NCBI GenBank assembly: GCA_036488085.1
Contig: DASXHZ010000026.1
Location: 61,112 to 125,111, forward strand
Length of the DNA: 64,000 nucleotides
Direction: 5' to 3'
Source of the DNA: DASXHZ01 sp036488085
GTDB taxonomy: Bacteria > Acidobacteriota > Thermoanaerobaculia > Gp7-AA8
The translations under genes and the position numbers were made by a program. Below are positions 46,007-55,206 of this stretch, piece by piece. The notes beneath the pieces were generated by a model. It was not told where the DNA came from. It ran no database searches and worked only from the letters and a program-made list of their open reading frames with translations. How positions within the stretch are numbered: the stretch's first letter is position 1; the number at the start of each line of letters is the position of its first letter.

Positions 46007-49000
46007 CTACGGCGTCTCCGGCTCGGGCGTAGGGAGGATGTCGCCCACGACGTGAACGGTTCCCTTTCGTTCCAGCTTGCCCCAGCCGGTGCGCATGCCG
46101 GACAACGCCGTCTTCACCGACTTGATGAGAACGGCGTACATGAGCTGGCGGTATAGGAAGCGCTGCCAGAAGAGCCAGACGAGCATCTTGTTGTTCTCGT
46201 GGTCCAGGTGGAAAGCGACGAGCGACCCGATCAACTCGATCACGAAGAAGAACGCGTACATGAACCCGACCAGGTAGAGCTCATCGAGCGCCTGCGGGAA
46301 CGTGCGCCACTCCTTCAGGTAATGCGTCTGAGCCCACGACCGCATCACCTCCGTCACCGACACGATGATCTGCAGATCGACGAGCGGCGAGATCGCCTGG
46401 TAGATGATCTGGAACAGCCAGAGTGACGGGAGCATCACGCGGCCGAACCAGCCGTAGCGACCGATGGCGCGACGATGCTTCCACAGGCACTGCAGCGTCC
46501 CGAATGCCCATCGGAAGCGCTGTCTGAACAGCGCCTTGAACGAGTCGGGCGCTTCGGTGTGTCCGACTGCCGCCGGATCGGTCTCGACGCGCCACCCGAT
46601 ACGGCGGATCCGCCAAGTCAAATCCATGTCCTCGGCCATCGTGTCCGTCGTGTAGCCGCCCGCCTGCAGCACCGCGGCGCGGCGCCACGCGCCGACCGCG
46701 CCCGGAACGACCGTGACCGAGTTGATCACCGAATACGCGCGCCGATCGAGGTTCTGGCTCGTCACGTACTCGATTGCCTGCCAGTACGTGAGCGTGTTGA
46801 TGCGGTTGCCGACCTTCACGTTTCCGGCGACCGCGCCGACAATCGGATCGCAGAACGCGCGAACGAGGTTGCGGATCGTGTCGCGCGCGAAGATGGTGTC
46901 GGCATCAAGTGCGATGATGATCTCGCCGCGCGCGTGCTCGATTCCCGTGTTGAGCGCCGCCGCCTTGCCGGCATTCTCCTGCATCAGGAGGCGGACGCGG
47001 TCACCGAACTTGCGCATCACTTCGCCGGCGGTGTCGTCCTTCGAGCCATCGTCGACGACGACGATCTCGAGATCGGGATAGCCGTTCGCGAGGACCGCCT
47101 CGATCGTCCGCACGATCACCTTTTGTTCGTTGTACGCGGCGATCACGACACTGACAGACGGCTGGTACGTGTCGTCGAATCGTTTGTGCTTCTCACGCGC
47201 CTTCTCGACGAACGCGAGGATCGTGACGAACAGCACGCGGAGCGTGCCGAGGATGATCCCCGAGATGAACATGATCGAGAGGAAGAGCTCGCAGAGATAC
47301 AACGCCTCGAACACCACCCGATCGCTGGCGAGCATCAGGTTGTCCGACGGCGTCACGGGCGGATTCACCTGCTCCCGCGTGGCTCCGATAAGGTCGGAGA
47401 CATTGACGAACTGATATCCCTTCGCCCGGAGCGTGTTCACGAGCATGGGGATCAGGCGCACGGTTTCAGTGCGGTCGCCGCCGCCGTCGTGCAGCAGGAT
47501 GCAGCTCCCGTGTTCGTTCTCGATCTGGAGCAGGATGCTCTGCAGCATCTCCTCGGCTGTACGGCGATGCCGGATACCGTTTGGATCGATCGGCTCGGTG
47601 TTCCAGTCCTGCGGGTCGAGCAACTCAAGGACCGTGATGTAGTTCAGATCGGTGGCGAGCTCGATCGGCCGCACTTCTTCCGATCGCGTCGGCGCGGCGT
47701 CCGCGTTGTACGGCGGACGGAACAGGATCGTCGACCGGTGCAGGAGCGCCTGAAACACGCGCTGGGTCGCGTTCAGCTCGAACTTCGCTCGCTGCTCAGG
47801 GATCGTGCCGATGTTCGGGTGGGTGTAGCTGTGGTTCCCGATCTCGTGACCCTCTGCCCAGATACGCCGGACGAGATTCGGGTAGCGCTCCGCGTTCTCG
47901 CCGATGAGGAAGAACGTCGCCTTCACGTTCAGCGCCTTCAGCTCGTCGAGCATCTGCCCTGTGTATGGTTCGGCGGGGCCGTCGTCGATCGTCAGCGCGA
48001 GCATTTTCGGGTGATAGCCCGACCTGCTGATGAGGTACGACGTCGGGAACGCCGAGTAGCTCTCGTCCAGAACGAGGTGGGTTCGCGGATCGACTTCGAG
48101 GGTGCGCGCGCCTTTCGTCGGCCGTGCGACGATCCGCGTCACCTCGCCCCCCTCGCCCGTGAAGTCGACGTCGTAGGGGAACTCGATCTGCTCCAGCTTC
48201 GTGACGTTCGGCGGCCGCTGGAAGGTCTTTCGGTCGAGAAAGTCCCAGACCGTCGGATCGGTCATACCGAGCGCCCAAAGCGCGACGCCGCGGGGCGAGT
48301 AGGCCTGCGCGATCCGCCATTCGTTCGCGGCGGTGATCGCGTCGAGCATCCAGACTTCGTGCTGTTTGTCCTGGCCATCGACATACGAGTACGTCGGATT
48401 GAGCGCCTCGGGGTCGAAGTCGATCAACTGCTGCGGCGGCTCTCCCGGATGGTTCTCACGAACGCGGACGAGCGCCTGCTGATATGTCAGCGGCTCGGCA
48501 AAATCGCTGTCCTCGGTCCAGTCATAGGCGTAATTCGCCAGGCCGATGACCAGCTTCTCGCGAGGGATCTCTTTCACCGACGCCGCGAGAACGCGGCGGT
48601 AGAACGCGATCGACGAGATCGGGCCCGGAGGCGTTCCGTTCGCATGCTCGTCGTAGATCATGACGACCACGAAGTCGCAGACGGACGATGCGACGCGGAA
48701 CTCCGCCGGCTTGAGGCGCAGCGCTTCGAGGTCGGCGCTGACGATCAGGTGACGCGGCGCAAACTCGTTCCGCACGCGCTGCAGGAACGAGACGAGCAGT
48801 GGATAATCCGAGAATTCGAGGTTCTCGAAGTCGATGTTGATCCCCTGAAACTTGTTCTCCTCCACCCAGAGCCGGAGCTGATGAACGAGCACCGTCTGCC
48901 GGCGCGCATCGTTGAGGAAGACGTGAACGCGCTTGGGGTCGAATTCGCCGCCGATGGCGTTGCTGAAGACCGGCACGATGTTGAGGTTGTTCTCCCGCGC

Positions 49001-49513
49001 GATCTCGACAACCGTGGCATTCGACGGGTTCAGCCCCTGCTCCATCGTCCAGTCGCGGAAGTCGAGGCCGTTGGCGCTCTCGGTCAGCTGGACCCAGATC
49101 GGCAGGACGTGCGTCATCCGCGACGCGTTCGTCCGCAGCGAGTTGACGCCCGTCTCCTGCCACGGCGCATAGAAGGCGGCGACGATGTTTCCCGCCTTCA
49201 TCGGGGGGAGCGCGGCGCGAGCGGCAAAGGACTTCTGCTTCTGGTCGATGTCGTCGAGAAGACGCTTCCGGTCCTTCGCGAGGAGGAACTGCTGCAGCTT
49301 CGTCCCGTGCCGCGGCAGGCGCAGCGACCGGCGCAATGAGCGCTTCACCGCCGTCGCGAGCTGGAAATTCGGAAGGAGCGGCGTCGCGATGAAGACGCTG
49401 AACAGGAACACGGTCACGATCACGGCGCTCACGAGCCCCAAAAGCGTCCCCAAACGCTTGATACGGGACCAGCGCTTGCGAGAAGGATCGAAGAAGACTG
49501 CGTGTTCCGACAT
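46007..49513 (-). CDS. GH18-like / polysaccharide deacetylase / GT2 glycosyltransferase fusion
   Basis: A 1168-residue membrane enzyme with three catalytic-looking parts. After one N-terminal helix (about 26-46) comes a GH18-type barrel (about 105-425; FQGINIDFENLEF corresponds to the DxxDxE strand, here DFEN), then a NodB deacetylase (about 495-690; LTIDDGP, HEIGNHSYTHP, RPPYNAD), then a membrane helix and a processive GT2 domain (about 785-1030; VVIAAYNEQ, VVVDDGS, ALDAD, AEDMDLTWR, RQRFRW) with further helices. This looks like a machine that polymerises, deacetylates and trims an N-acetylhexosamine polymer, similar in logic to PgaB-PgaC. Confidence 0.9.
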   Translation of the reverse strand: MSEHAVFFDPSRKRWSRIKRLGTLLGLVSAVIVTVFLFSVFIATPLLPNFQLATAVKRSLRRSLRLPRHGTKLQQFLLAKDRKRLLDDIDQKQKSFAARAALPPMKAGNIVAAFYAPWQETGVNSLRTNASRMTHVLPIWVQLTESANGLDFRDWTMEQGLNPSNATVVEIARENNLNIVPVFSNAIGGEFDPKRVHVFLNDARRQTVLVHQLRLWVEENKFQGINIDFENLEFSDYPLLVSFLQRVRNEFAPRHLIVSADLEALRLKPAEFRVASSVCDFVVVMIYDEHANGTPPGPISSIAFYRRVLAASVKEIPREKLVIGLANYAYDWTEDSDFAEPLTYQQALVRVRENHPGEPPQQLIDFDPEALNPTYSYVDGQDKQHEVWMLDAITAANEWRIAQAYSPRGVALWALGMTDPTVWDFLDRKTFQRPPNVTKLEQIEFPYDVDFTGEGGEVTRIVARPTKGARTLEVDPRTHLVLDESYSAFPTSYLISRSGYHPKMLALTIDDGPAEPYTGQMLDELKALNVKATFFLIGENAERYPNLVRRIWAEGHEIGNHSYTHPNIGTIPEQRAKFELNATQRVFQALLHRSTILFRPPYNADAAPTRSEEVRPIELATDLNYITVLELLDPQDWNTEPIDPNGIRHRRTAEEMLQSILLQIENEHGSCILLHDGGGDRTETVRLIPMLVNTLRAKGYQFVNVSDLIGATREQVNPPVTPSDNLMLASDRVVFEALYLCELFLSIMFISGIILGTLRVLFVTILAFVEKAREKHKRFDDTYQPSVSVVIAAYNEQKVIVRTIEAVLANGYPDLEIVVVDDGSKDDTAGEVMRKFGDRVRLLMQENAGKAAALNTGIEHARGEIIIALDADTIFARDTIRNLVRAFCDPIVGAVAGNVKVGNRINTLTYWQAIEYVTSQNLDRRAYSVINSVTVVPGAVGAWRRAAVLQAGGYTTDTMAEDMDLTWRIRRIGWRVETDPAAVGHTEAPDSFKALFRQRFRWAFGTLQCLWKHRRAIGRYGWFGRVMLPSLWLFQIIYQAISPLVDLQIIVSVTEVMRSWAQTHYLKEWRTFPQALDELYLVGFMYAFFFVIELIGSLVAFHLDHENNKMLVWLFWQRFLYRQLMYAVLIKSVKTALSGMRTGWGKLERKGTVHVVGDILPTPEPETP

Positions 49514-49595
49514 TGGGTGGTGGATTCAACAGTTGCCAGGCAGCAGCCATTCTGCTGCGCAACCATTGCCGCCAATAGCCGTAGAAGCGAGAAGC

Positions 49596-50537
49596 ATGAC
49601 TGAGACCGTCATCGAAGTCCACGACCTTGCAAAGGTCTATAAGACGTCGTTCGGACGCCCCCCCGTCCGGGCGCTGGACGGCGTGAGCTTCACCGTTCGT
49701 GCCGGTGAGCTGTTCGGCCTTCTCGGCCCGAACGGCGCCGGAAAAACGACGAGCGTAAAGATCATTCTCGGTCTCACTCCGGCCACAGACGGCGAGGCGC
49801 GGGTACACGGATTGCCGGTGCGCGATCCCGAGAGCCGCCGGCGCGTCGGGTACCTTCCCGAGGGCCACAAGATCCCGGGATATCTGACCGCGCGCCAGGC
49901 GATGTCGATCTTCGGCCGGATGTCGGGGATGGAGAAGAGCGACATTGCATCGCGAACGGCCCTCCTGCTAGATCAGGTGAAGCTGTCGCAGTGGGCGGAC
50001 GTACGGGTGAAGAAGTTCTCCAAAGGGATGACGCAGCGCCTCGGACTCGCCTGCTCGCTGGTCCACTCGCCGGACGTTCTTCTGCTCGACGAGCCGACAG
50101 ACGGCGTCGACCCGGTCGGCCGCCGCGAGATCCGCGACCTCCTCCGCGAAGAGGCGAAGACCCACGGCACGGCCGTGCTGCTCAACTCCCATCTTCTCTC
50201 GGAGATCGAGCTGACATGCGATCGCGTCGCCGTCCTCCGAAAGGGAAAAGTTGCGGCCGAAGGCACCGTCGACGAGCTGACTCGCAAGAGCGCGAAGTAC
50301 AAGATGGTCGCCACGCCGATCGACGACTCGCTGGTCGCGTCGTTCCGCGAGACAGGAGCGATCGTGGAGCGCGTCAACAGCCACGTCGAGCTGTCTGTCG
50401 ACGACGTTCAGCACCTCAATGCGCTGGTTGACCGCCTCCGCTCCCGCGGCGGCATGCTGACGGAGCTCGCGCCGATCCGCTCCACGCTCGAAGACGTATT
50501 TGTCGACATCATCAAGACCTCGGAGCCGCCGTCATGA
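49596..50537 (+). CDS. ABC transporter ATP-binding protein
   Basis: A 313-residue ATPase from ATG 49596. Walker A GPNGAGKTT, signature FSKGMTQRLGLA (degenerate LSGGQ), Walker B VLLLDEPTDGVDP and the H-loop NSHLLSE are present, followed by a C-terminal extension of about 85 residues. This is the ABC-2 exporter type. Its stop overlaps the start of the permease. Divergent from the polysaccharide fusion gene with about 80 bases between. Confidence 0.95.
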   Translation: MTETVIEVHDLAKVYKTSFGRPPVRALDGVSFTVRAGELFGLLGPNGAGKTTSVKIILGLTPATDGEARVHGLPVRDPESRRRVGYLPEGHKIPGYLTARQAMSIFGRMSGMEKSDIASRTALLLDQVKLSQWADVRVKKFSKGMTQRLGLACSLVHSPDVLLLDEPTDGVDPVGRREIRDLLREEAKTHGTAVLLNSHLLSEIELTCDRVAVLRKGKVAAEGTVDELTRKSAKYKMVATPIDDSLVASFRETGAIVERVNSHVELSVDDVQHLNALVDRLRSRGGMLTELAPIRSTLEDVFVDIIKTSEPPS

Positions 50538-51391
50538 AAGTGCTGATCGCCAACATCGAGGACGTGATGCGCGAGGCAGCCGCCCGCTGGACGCTCGTGT
50601 CGTACTTCTTCTTATCAACACTTTTCATCATCATTTTCGCATTCGCCGTGAACCTCGACATCGTCCAGGGCTCGCTGGCAGGCGCCGCGTTGTTCGGTAA
50701 ACAGGTCGAGATGAACGGTTCCTCGCAGATCTCGATCGAGAAGCTCGTCCTCGGTTTCGAGTCCGGGTTCTCCGGCTTCCTCTACTTCCTCTGCACCTTC
50801 CTCGCGATCTTCGCGACCGCGCATCTCGTCCCGCGGATGCAGGAGAAGGGAACGATCGACCTCTATCTCTCGCGGCCGGTGTCGCGCGTCAAGCTATTGA
50901 TGTCGCGGTACGTCGCCGGCCTGTTGCTCGCGGCGTCGAATATCTTCTACCTCATCCTCTCGATGTGGGTGATCGTGATGTGGAAGACCCACGTCGTCCA
51001 TCCGAAGTTCCTGATGGCGGCGGTGATCATCCTCTTCGTCGTCGCAACGCTGTTGGCGTTCGCATTCCTCGTCGGCGTCGTCACGTCTTCGACTGCCGTT
51101 TCGATCATGAGCAGCTACGCCATCTTCTTCTTCGGCCTGATGCTCGCCGGCCACGATCGGTTCGCGGCGGTCGTATCGAGACAGTGGCAGGCGTGGCTCA
51201 TTCAAACGCTCTACTGGATCTTCCCGAAGACGGCGGAGCTGTTCGCTTCGGTCGTCGCCTTCGTTTCGGACGGTCGCGTGCCCGCGGCGATGGCGAGCGC
51301 CCTCACGCCGGCACCATTCCTCGCTACGGGCGCATTCCTGATTGTTTGCCTCTCGCTTGCCTCATGGTTGTTCTACCGAAAGGAGTTCTGA
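50534..51391 (+). CDS. ABC-2-type transporter permease
   Basis: A 285-residue membrane protein with six helices (for example VSYFFLSTLFIIIFAFAVNL, FLYFLCTFLAIFATAHLV). EKGTIDLYLSRPVSRVKLLMSRY is the ABC-2 signature region facing the ATPase. Four-base overlap with the ATPase gene and one-base overlap with the next gene show a three-gene operon. Substrate unknown. Confidence 0.88.
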   Translation: MKVLIANIEDVMREAAARWTLVSYFFLSTLFIIIFAFAVNLDIVQGSLAGAALFGKQVEMNGSSQISIEKLVLGFESGFSGFLYFLCTFLAIFATAHLVPRMQEKGTIDLYLSRPVSRVKLLMSRYVAGLLLAASNIFYLILSMWVIVMWKTHVVHPKFLMAAVIILFVVATLLAFAFLVGVVTSSTAVSIMSSYAIFFFGLMLAGHDRFAAVVSRQWQAWLIQTLYWIFPKTAELFASVVAFVSDGRVPAAMASALTPAPFLATGAFLIVCLSLASWLFYRKEF

Positions 51392-52341
51392 TGAAACGCC
51401 ACCTGCTGTCCGCCGCCGCGCTGCTCGTCGCGCTGCCGCTCTTCGCCAAGAACGACGCGCTTTCTCTCATCCCGAACGATGCTGTCACCGTAGGCGTCGT
51501 GAAGCTCGCCGACCTGCGGCACTCGGCACTTTCGGCGACGCTCTTCAAACAGACCGACGCCGTCAGCAGCAATGGCGACGCCGCGAAGTTCCTCGAAGAC
51601 GCCGGCCTGCAGCCGTCGAAAGACATCGACGTACTGGTCGTCGCGACCTCGCCGAAGACGAACCTCGGCGATGAAGCGGAGCTCCTGGTTGCCGCCGACG
51701 GCCGATTCAACGTCGATCGTCTCAGCGAAGCGCTGACCAAGCGCGGCGCCGTCAAGAAGAACGGCTACTTCGTTCTGCCGCAGGAGGCGAACGAACACGG
51801 GAAGCAGGGAGTCGTCGCGTTCCCGGACTCGCACTTGGTACTGGCCGGCAGCGAAACCGCCGTCTCCGAGGCACTCGCAAATCACGCGAACGGCGGTACG
51901 ACCTTTTTCTCCGCGAGCGGCCTTGGACGCGACGTCTCCCGCATCGACAGCCGCGCCAGCGCCTGGGCGATCATCGACGTGCCGCGCGCATCGCGACTGA
52001 CGAACTCGCCGCACGTTCCGTCAAAGAGCGCACAGGCCGAGGCGCTTTCGAGCGCCGTGAAAAACCTGTCGACCGTCGCGATCTGGGCGACGGACGGAGG
52101 CGACGCGTTGAAGCTCGGCGCCTTCGGCATCGCGCATGACACCGACACCCTCCAGCTCATCGAGGACACCCTGCGCGGCATGCTCGCGGCGATGCGCCTC
52201 GCCGTCCAGGACAAGGCGCCGGACATGGTCAACGTCCTCCGCAAGTTCGACGTCACGCACACGAGCGATACCGTGCAGATCGTCGGAACCGTTCCGGCCG
52301 ATGCACTGAAGTCATTCGTCGCGAAACATAACGCCCGCTAA
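51391..52341 (+). CDS. secreted hypothetical protein of the ABC operon
   Basis: A 316-residue exported protein: signal MKRHLLSAAALLVALPLFA, AAAGGAG eight bases before the ATG, which shares its first base with the permease stop. The body (LSLIPNDAVTVGVVKLADL, KDIDVLVVATSP, DSHLVLAGSETAVSEAL, WAIIDVPRA) looks like two alpha/beta repeats of the type seen in DUF3352-like surface proteins. Function unknown; possibly the periplasmic partner of the exporter. Confidence 0.75.
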   Translation: MKRHLLSAAALLVALPLFAKNDALSLIPNDAVTVGVVKLADLRHSALSATLFKQTDAVSSNGDAAKFLEDAGLQPSKDIDVLVVATSPKTNLGDEAELLVAADGRFNVDRLSEALTKRGAVKKNGYFVLPQEANEHGKQGVVAFPDSHLVLAGSETAVSEALANHANGGTTFFSASGLGRDVSRIDSRASAWAIIDVPRASRLTNSPHVPSKSAQAEALSSAVKNLSTVAIWATDGGDALKLGAFGIAHDTDTLQLIEDTLRGMLAAMRLAVQDKAPDMVNVLRKFDVTHTSDTVQIVGTVPADALKSFVAKHNAR

Positions 52342-52360
52342 ATTCAGACGCGGAGCACCT

Positions 52361-53068
52361 TCACACGAAGCGGCGGAGGTGCTCCCGCCAGAACGGCCAG
52401 TCGTGGCCGAAGACGCCGCCCCAGATCTCGAGATAGTTGCCGATACCTTTCGACCAGAGCAGCGACGAGAAGTCGCGGTTCTTCTGGACCAGCGTGTCGT
52501 GCTCGCCGGTAGCGATCACCCAATTGACCCGGCTGAGCTTCGCGACGAACTCCCCGCTCATGTTCGGGATGTAAGCAGTCGGGCAGTGGAAGTAACAGGT
52601 CTCGTCCCAGTAGCCATCGAGAAAGCTGTGGATGTCGTACACGCCTGAGAAGCAGACCACGCGGCTCACGACGTCCGGATAGCGCGCCGCGAAGTTCGCC
52701 GCGTGGTACGCGCCGAAGCTCGCGCCGTAGACGGTGAGATCGCCGCGCTGCGCTCGTTCGAAGACGTACGGCACCATCTCGTTGCGTAGATAGGCGTCGT
52801 ACTGCGCATGCCGCGCCGCTCGCACTGCTGGATGGATGCCGCGGTTGTACCAGCTCTCGCTGTTGACGGCGTCGACGAGAACGAGCTGGATCTCGCCGTT
52901 GTCGACCTTATCGGCAAGTGAGTCGGTGAGGTGGAAGTCGTCGTTCTCATAGAATTTTCCGCTCGACGTTGGGAAAAGCAGCACCGGCCGGCCGAACTTT
53001 CCGAACCAGAGAAACTCCATTTCGCGACCGAGGGCTGCACTCCACCATTTGCCGTATTCGCGGTACAT
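52361..53068 (-). CDS. alpha/beta-hydrolase esterase
   Basis: A 235-residue hydrolase of the putative-esterase type. The nucleophile elbow is VYGASFGAYHA; the Asp and His of the triad are probably in GEHDTLV and FGHDWPFW. MYREYGKWWSAALGREMEFL at the start is typical of a small group of such esterases encoded next to ATP-grasp genes. ATG 53068 is chosen since homology begins there. It is divergent from the ATP-grasp gene at 53111, 42 bases between starts, and may process the operon's product. Confidence 0.85.
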   Translation of the reverse strand: MYREYGKWWSAALGREMEFLWFGKFGRPVLLFPTSSGKFYENDDFHLTDSLADKVDNGEIQLVLVDAVNSESWYNRGIHPAVRAARHAQYDAYLRNEMVPYVFERAQRGDLTVYGASFGAYHAANFAARYPDVVSRVVCFSGVYDIHSFLDGYWDETCYFHCPTAYIPNMSGEFVAKLSRVNWVIATGEHDTLVQKNRDFSSLLWSKGIGNYLEIWGGVFGHDWPFWREHLRRFV

Positions 53069-53110
53069 GATGAAGTGGGAGATTACCCCAGATGCAGTAC
53101 GATCCGCGCC

Positions 53111-54070
53111 ATGGCGAATAAGCGAATCGGGCTCCTCTTTGGGATGGAGGACACTTTTCCGTGGGCGCTGATCGAGGCGATCAACGCGCGTAATGCAGGT
53201 GTCGAGGCGTCGCCGTGCCAAATATCGTATTTAAAAGATGATGGCGTTTTTCCGTACGCCTTAATCCTCGATCGCATCAGCCACGAGGTGCCCTTCTACC
53301 GCACGTACCTCAAATGCGCCGCGGCCTCGGGCGTCAAGATCGTGAACAACCCGATCTGGTGGTCCGCCGACGACAAGTTCTTCGACAACCTCGTCGCGAA
53401 GGCCGCGGGCGTCGCGGTTCCGAAAACCGTTCTCCTGCCGCACAAGAACTACCCGCCAAACACCGAGGCGAAGTCGTTCCGGAACATGCAGTGGGTCAAC
53501 TGGGACGAAGTCTTCCAGTTCCTCGGCTGGCCCATCTTCATGAAGCCGGCCTACGGCGGCGGCTGGAAGGACGTGTACAAGGTCAACAATCCCGAGGAGT
53601 TCCTGGCAGCGTACGACCAGACGCGCGACCTCACCATGATGGCTCAGGAAGCGATCGAGTTTGAGTCGTACTACCGCTGCTACGTCCTCGGGCGGACCCG
53701 CGTCCGCGTGATGATGTACGACCCGAAGCAGCCGCATCACCTCCGCTACGTTGCGAACTACGTGACGCCAATCGACCTCATGGAGCGCATGCACCGAGAC
53801 GCCATCGCGCTCTGCGAGGGTCTCGGCTACGACATGAACACGGTCGAGTTCGCCGTTCGAGACGGCATACCGTACGCAATTGATTTCATGAACTGTGCTC
53901 CCGACGCCGATCGTCACTCGGTCGGCGACGAGAACTTCTCATGGATGGTCGACAACATGGCCGAAGTCTTGATCGAGATCGTGAGCGGGGGAACGCCGCT
54001 CGAGCTGACCGGGACATGGCCGAAGGTCATGAACACCGGAAAAGCGCCCGGCACGCCGATAGGCGCCTAG
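53111..54070 (+). CDS. ATP-grasp ligase, RimK-like
   Basis: A 319-residue ATP-grasp enzyme, first gene of the five-gene operon. The N-terminal pre-ATP-grasp fold (KRIGLLFGMEDTFPWALIEAI) is followed by VPKTVLLP, WPIFMKPAYGGGWKDVYKV (ATP-binding lysine and glycine loop), MMAQEAIEF and the Mg-binding YAIDFMNCAPD near the end. Such enzymes join a carboxylate to an amine or thiol through an acyl phosphate. The substrate is unknown. A low-GC, rare-codon patch lies at 53220-53267 within conserved sequence. Confidence 0.85.
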   Translation: MANKRIGLLFGMEDTFPWALIEAINARNAGVEASPCQISYLKDDGVFPYALILDRISHEVPFYRTYLKCAAASGVKIVNNPIWWSADDKFFDNLVAKAAGVAVPKTVLLPHKNYPPNTEAKSFRNMQWVNWDEVFQFLGWPIFMKPAYGGGWKDVYKVNNPEEFLAAYDQTRDLTMMAQEAIEFESYYRCYVLGRTRVRVMMYDPKQPHHLRYVANYVTPIDLMERMHRDAIALCEGLGYDMNTVEFAVRDGIPYAIDFMNCAPDADRHSVGDENFSWMVDNMAEVLIEIVSGGTPLELTGTWPKVMNTGKAPGTPIGA

Positions 54071-54080
54071 AATTCACGCC

Positions 54081-55196
54081 ATGCCGCCGCAACCATCTTT
54101 CACGCTCGGAATCGAAGAAGAGTTTCAGGTCGTCGATCCGGAGACGCGTGAGCTGAAATCCCACATCCAGGAGCTCTTCGCCGAAGGTGAGAAACGGCTG
54201 AAGGACGAGATCAAGCGCGAGATGCACGATCCCGTCATCGAGGTTGGAACGCCGATCTGCGCCAACGTCAGCGAAGCGCGTCGCGAGGTGACGCGGCTCC
54301 GCGGCGAGATCATCCGGCTGACGCGTGAGGCGGGGCTACGGATCGCAGCGGCCGGGACTCACCCGATCTCGCACTGGGCGAATGTCGTGATGACGCGTGC
54401 ACCGCGATACGACCAGCTCCTTTATGAGATGCAGATGCTCGCGCGTGCGAATCTCGTCTTCGGCCTGCATGTGCACGTTGCGGTAGAAGACCTCGAGACA
54501 CGCATCCAGATCATGAACGCGGCGCGTTACTTCCTGCCGCACGTATTCGCGCTCAGCGTCAACTCGCCGTTCTGGTGCGGTCAGAACACCGGATGGAAGA
54601 GCTACCGGGCCAAGGTGTTCGAGCGGTTTCCGCGCACCGGCCTACCCGACTACTTCGGCGCTTTGCGCGACTACGAGGACTATGTCGACGTCCTCGTGAA
54701 GACGAACACGATCGACAACCCCAAGAAGATCTGGTGGGACGTCCGTCCGCACCCGTTCTTCCCCACGCTCGAGTACCGCATTTGCGACGTTCCGCTACGT
54801 GTCGACGAGGCGATTTGCTTTGCAGCGCTGTTCCAGGCGATCACCTGCAAGCTGTTCCAGCTCTACAACAAGAACATGGGATGGCGGCTGTACCGCCGTT
54901 CGCTCTTGAACGAGAACAAGCAGCGCGCGGCGCGCTTCGGCGTCGAAGCGAAGCTGATCGATTTCGGGAAACGGGACGAGGTGCCGTTCGAAGAGCTGCT
55001 CGACGAGTTGCTCGAGTTCATTGACGACGTGGTCGACGAGCTGGGCTCGCGCGAAGACTGCAACTATGCGCGCGAGATCGTGAAGCAGCGTCCCGGTGCC
55101 GACCGGCAGCTCGCGGCCTACGAAAAGCGGCACGACCTACGCGACGTCGTCGACTACATCATCGCGGAGACCGAGTACGGCATCCCGATTGCCTGA
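54081..55196 (+). CDS. GCS2-type carboxylate-amine ligase (YbdK family)
   Basis: A 371-residue member of the glutamate-cysteine ligase 2 family. TLGIEEEFQVVDPETREL carries the metal-binding EEE, with HVHVAVED and TLEYRICDVP as further active-site strands. Some relatives make gamma-glutamylcysteine; most have unknown substrates. It begins ten bases after the ATP-grasp gene and ends ten bases before the amidotransferase-like gene, so co-transcription is certain. Confidence 0.92.
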   Translation: MPPQPSFTLGIEEEFQVVDPETRELKSHIQELFAEGEKRLKDEIKREMHDPVIEVGTPICANVSEARREVTRLRGEIIRLTREAGLRIAAAGTHPISHWANVVMTRAPRYDQLLYEMQMLARANLVFGLHVHVAVEDLETRIQIMNAARYFLPHVFALSVNSPFWCGQNTGWKSYRAKVFERFPRTGLPDYFGALRDYEDYVDVLVKTNTIDNPKKIWWDVRPHPFFPTLEYRICDVPLRVDEAICFAALFQAITCKLFQLYNKNMGWRLYRRSLLNENKQRAARFGVEAKLIDFGKRDEVPFEELLDELLEFIDDVVDELGSREDCNYAREIVKQRPGADRQLAAYEKRHDLRDVVDYIIAETEYGIPIA

Positions 55197-55206
55197 CCAG
55201 ATACGA

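Noticed and set aside
46475..49339. A 954-codon open frame opposite the GH18-deacetylase-GT2 gene
   Set aside because: Arg/Val/Asp-rich composition typical of an antisense shadow in GC-rich DNA; no domain, while the other strand has three recognised domains.
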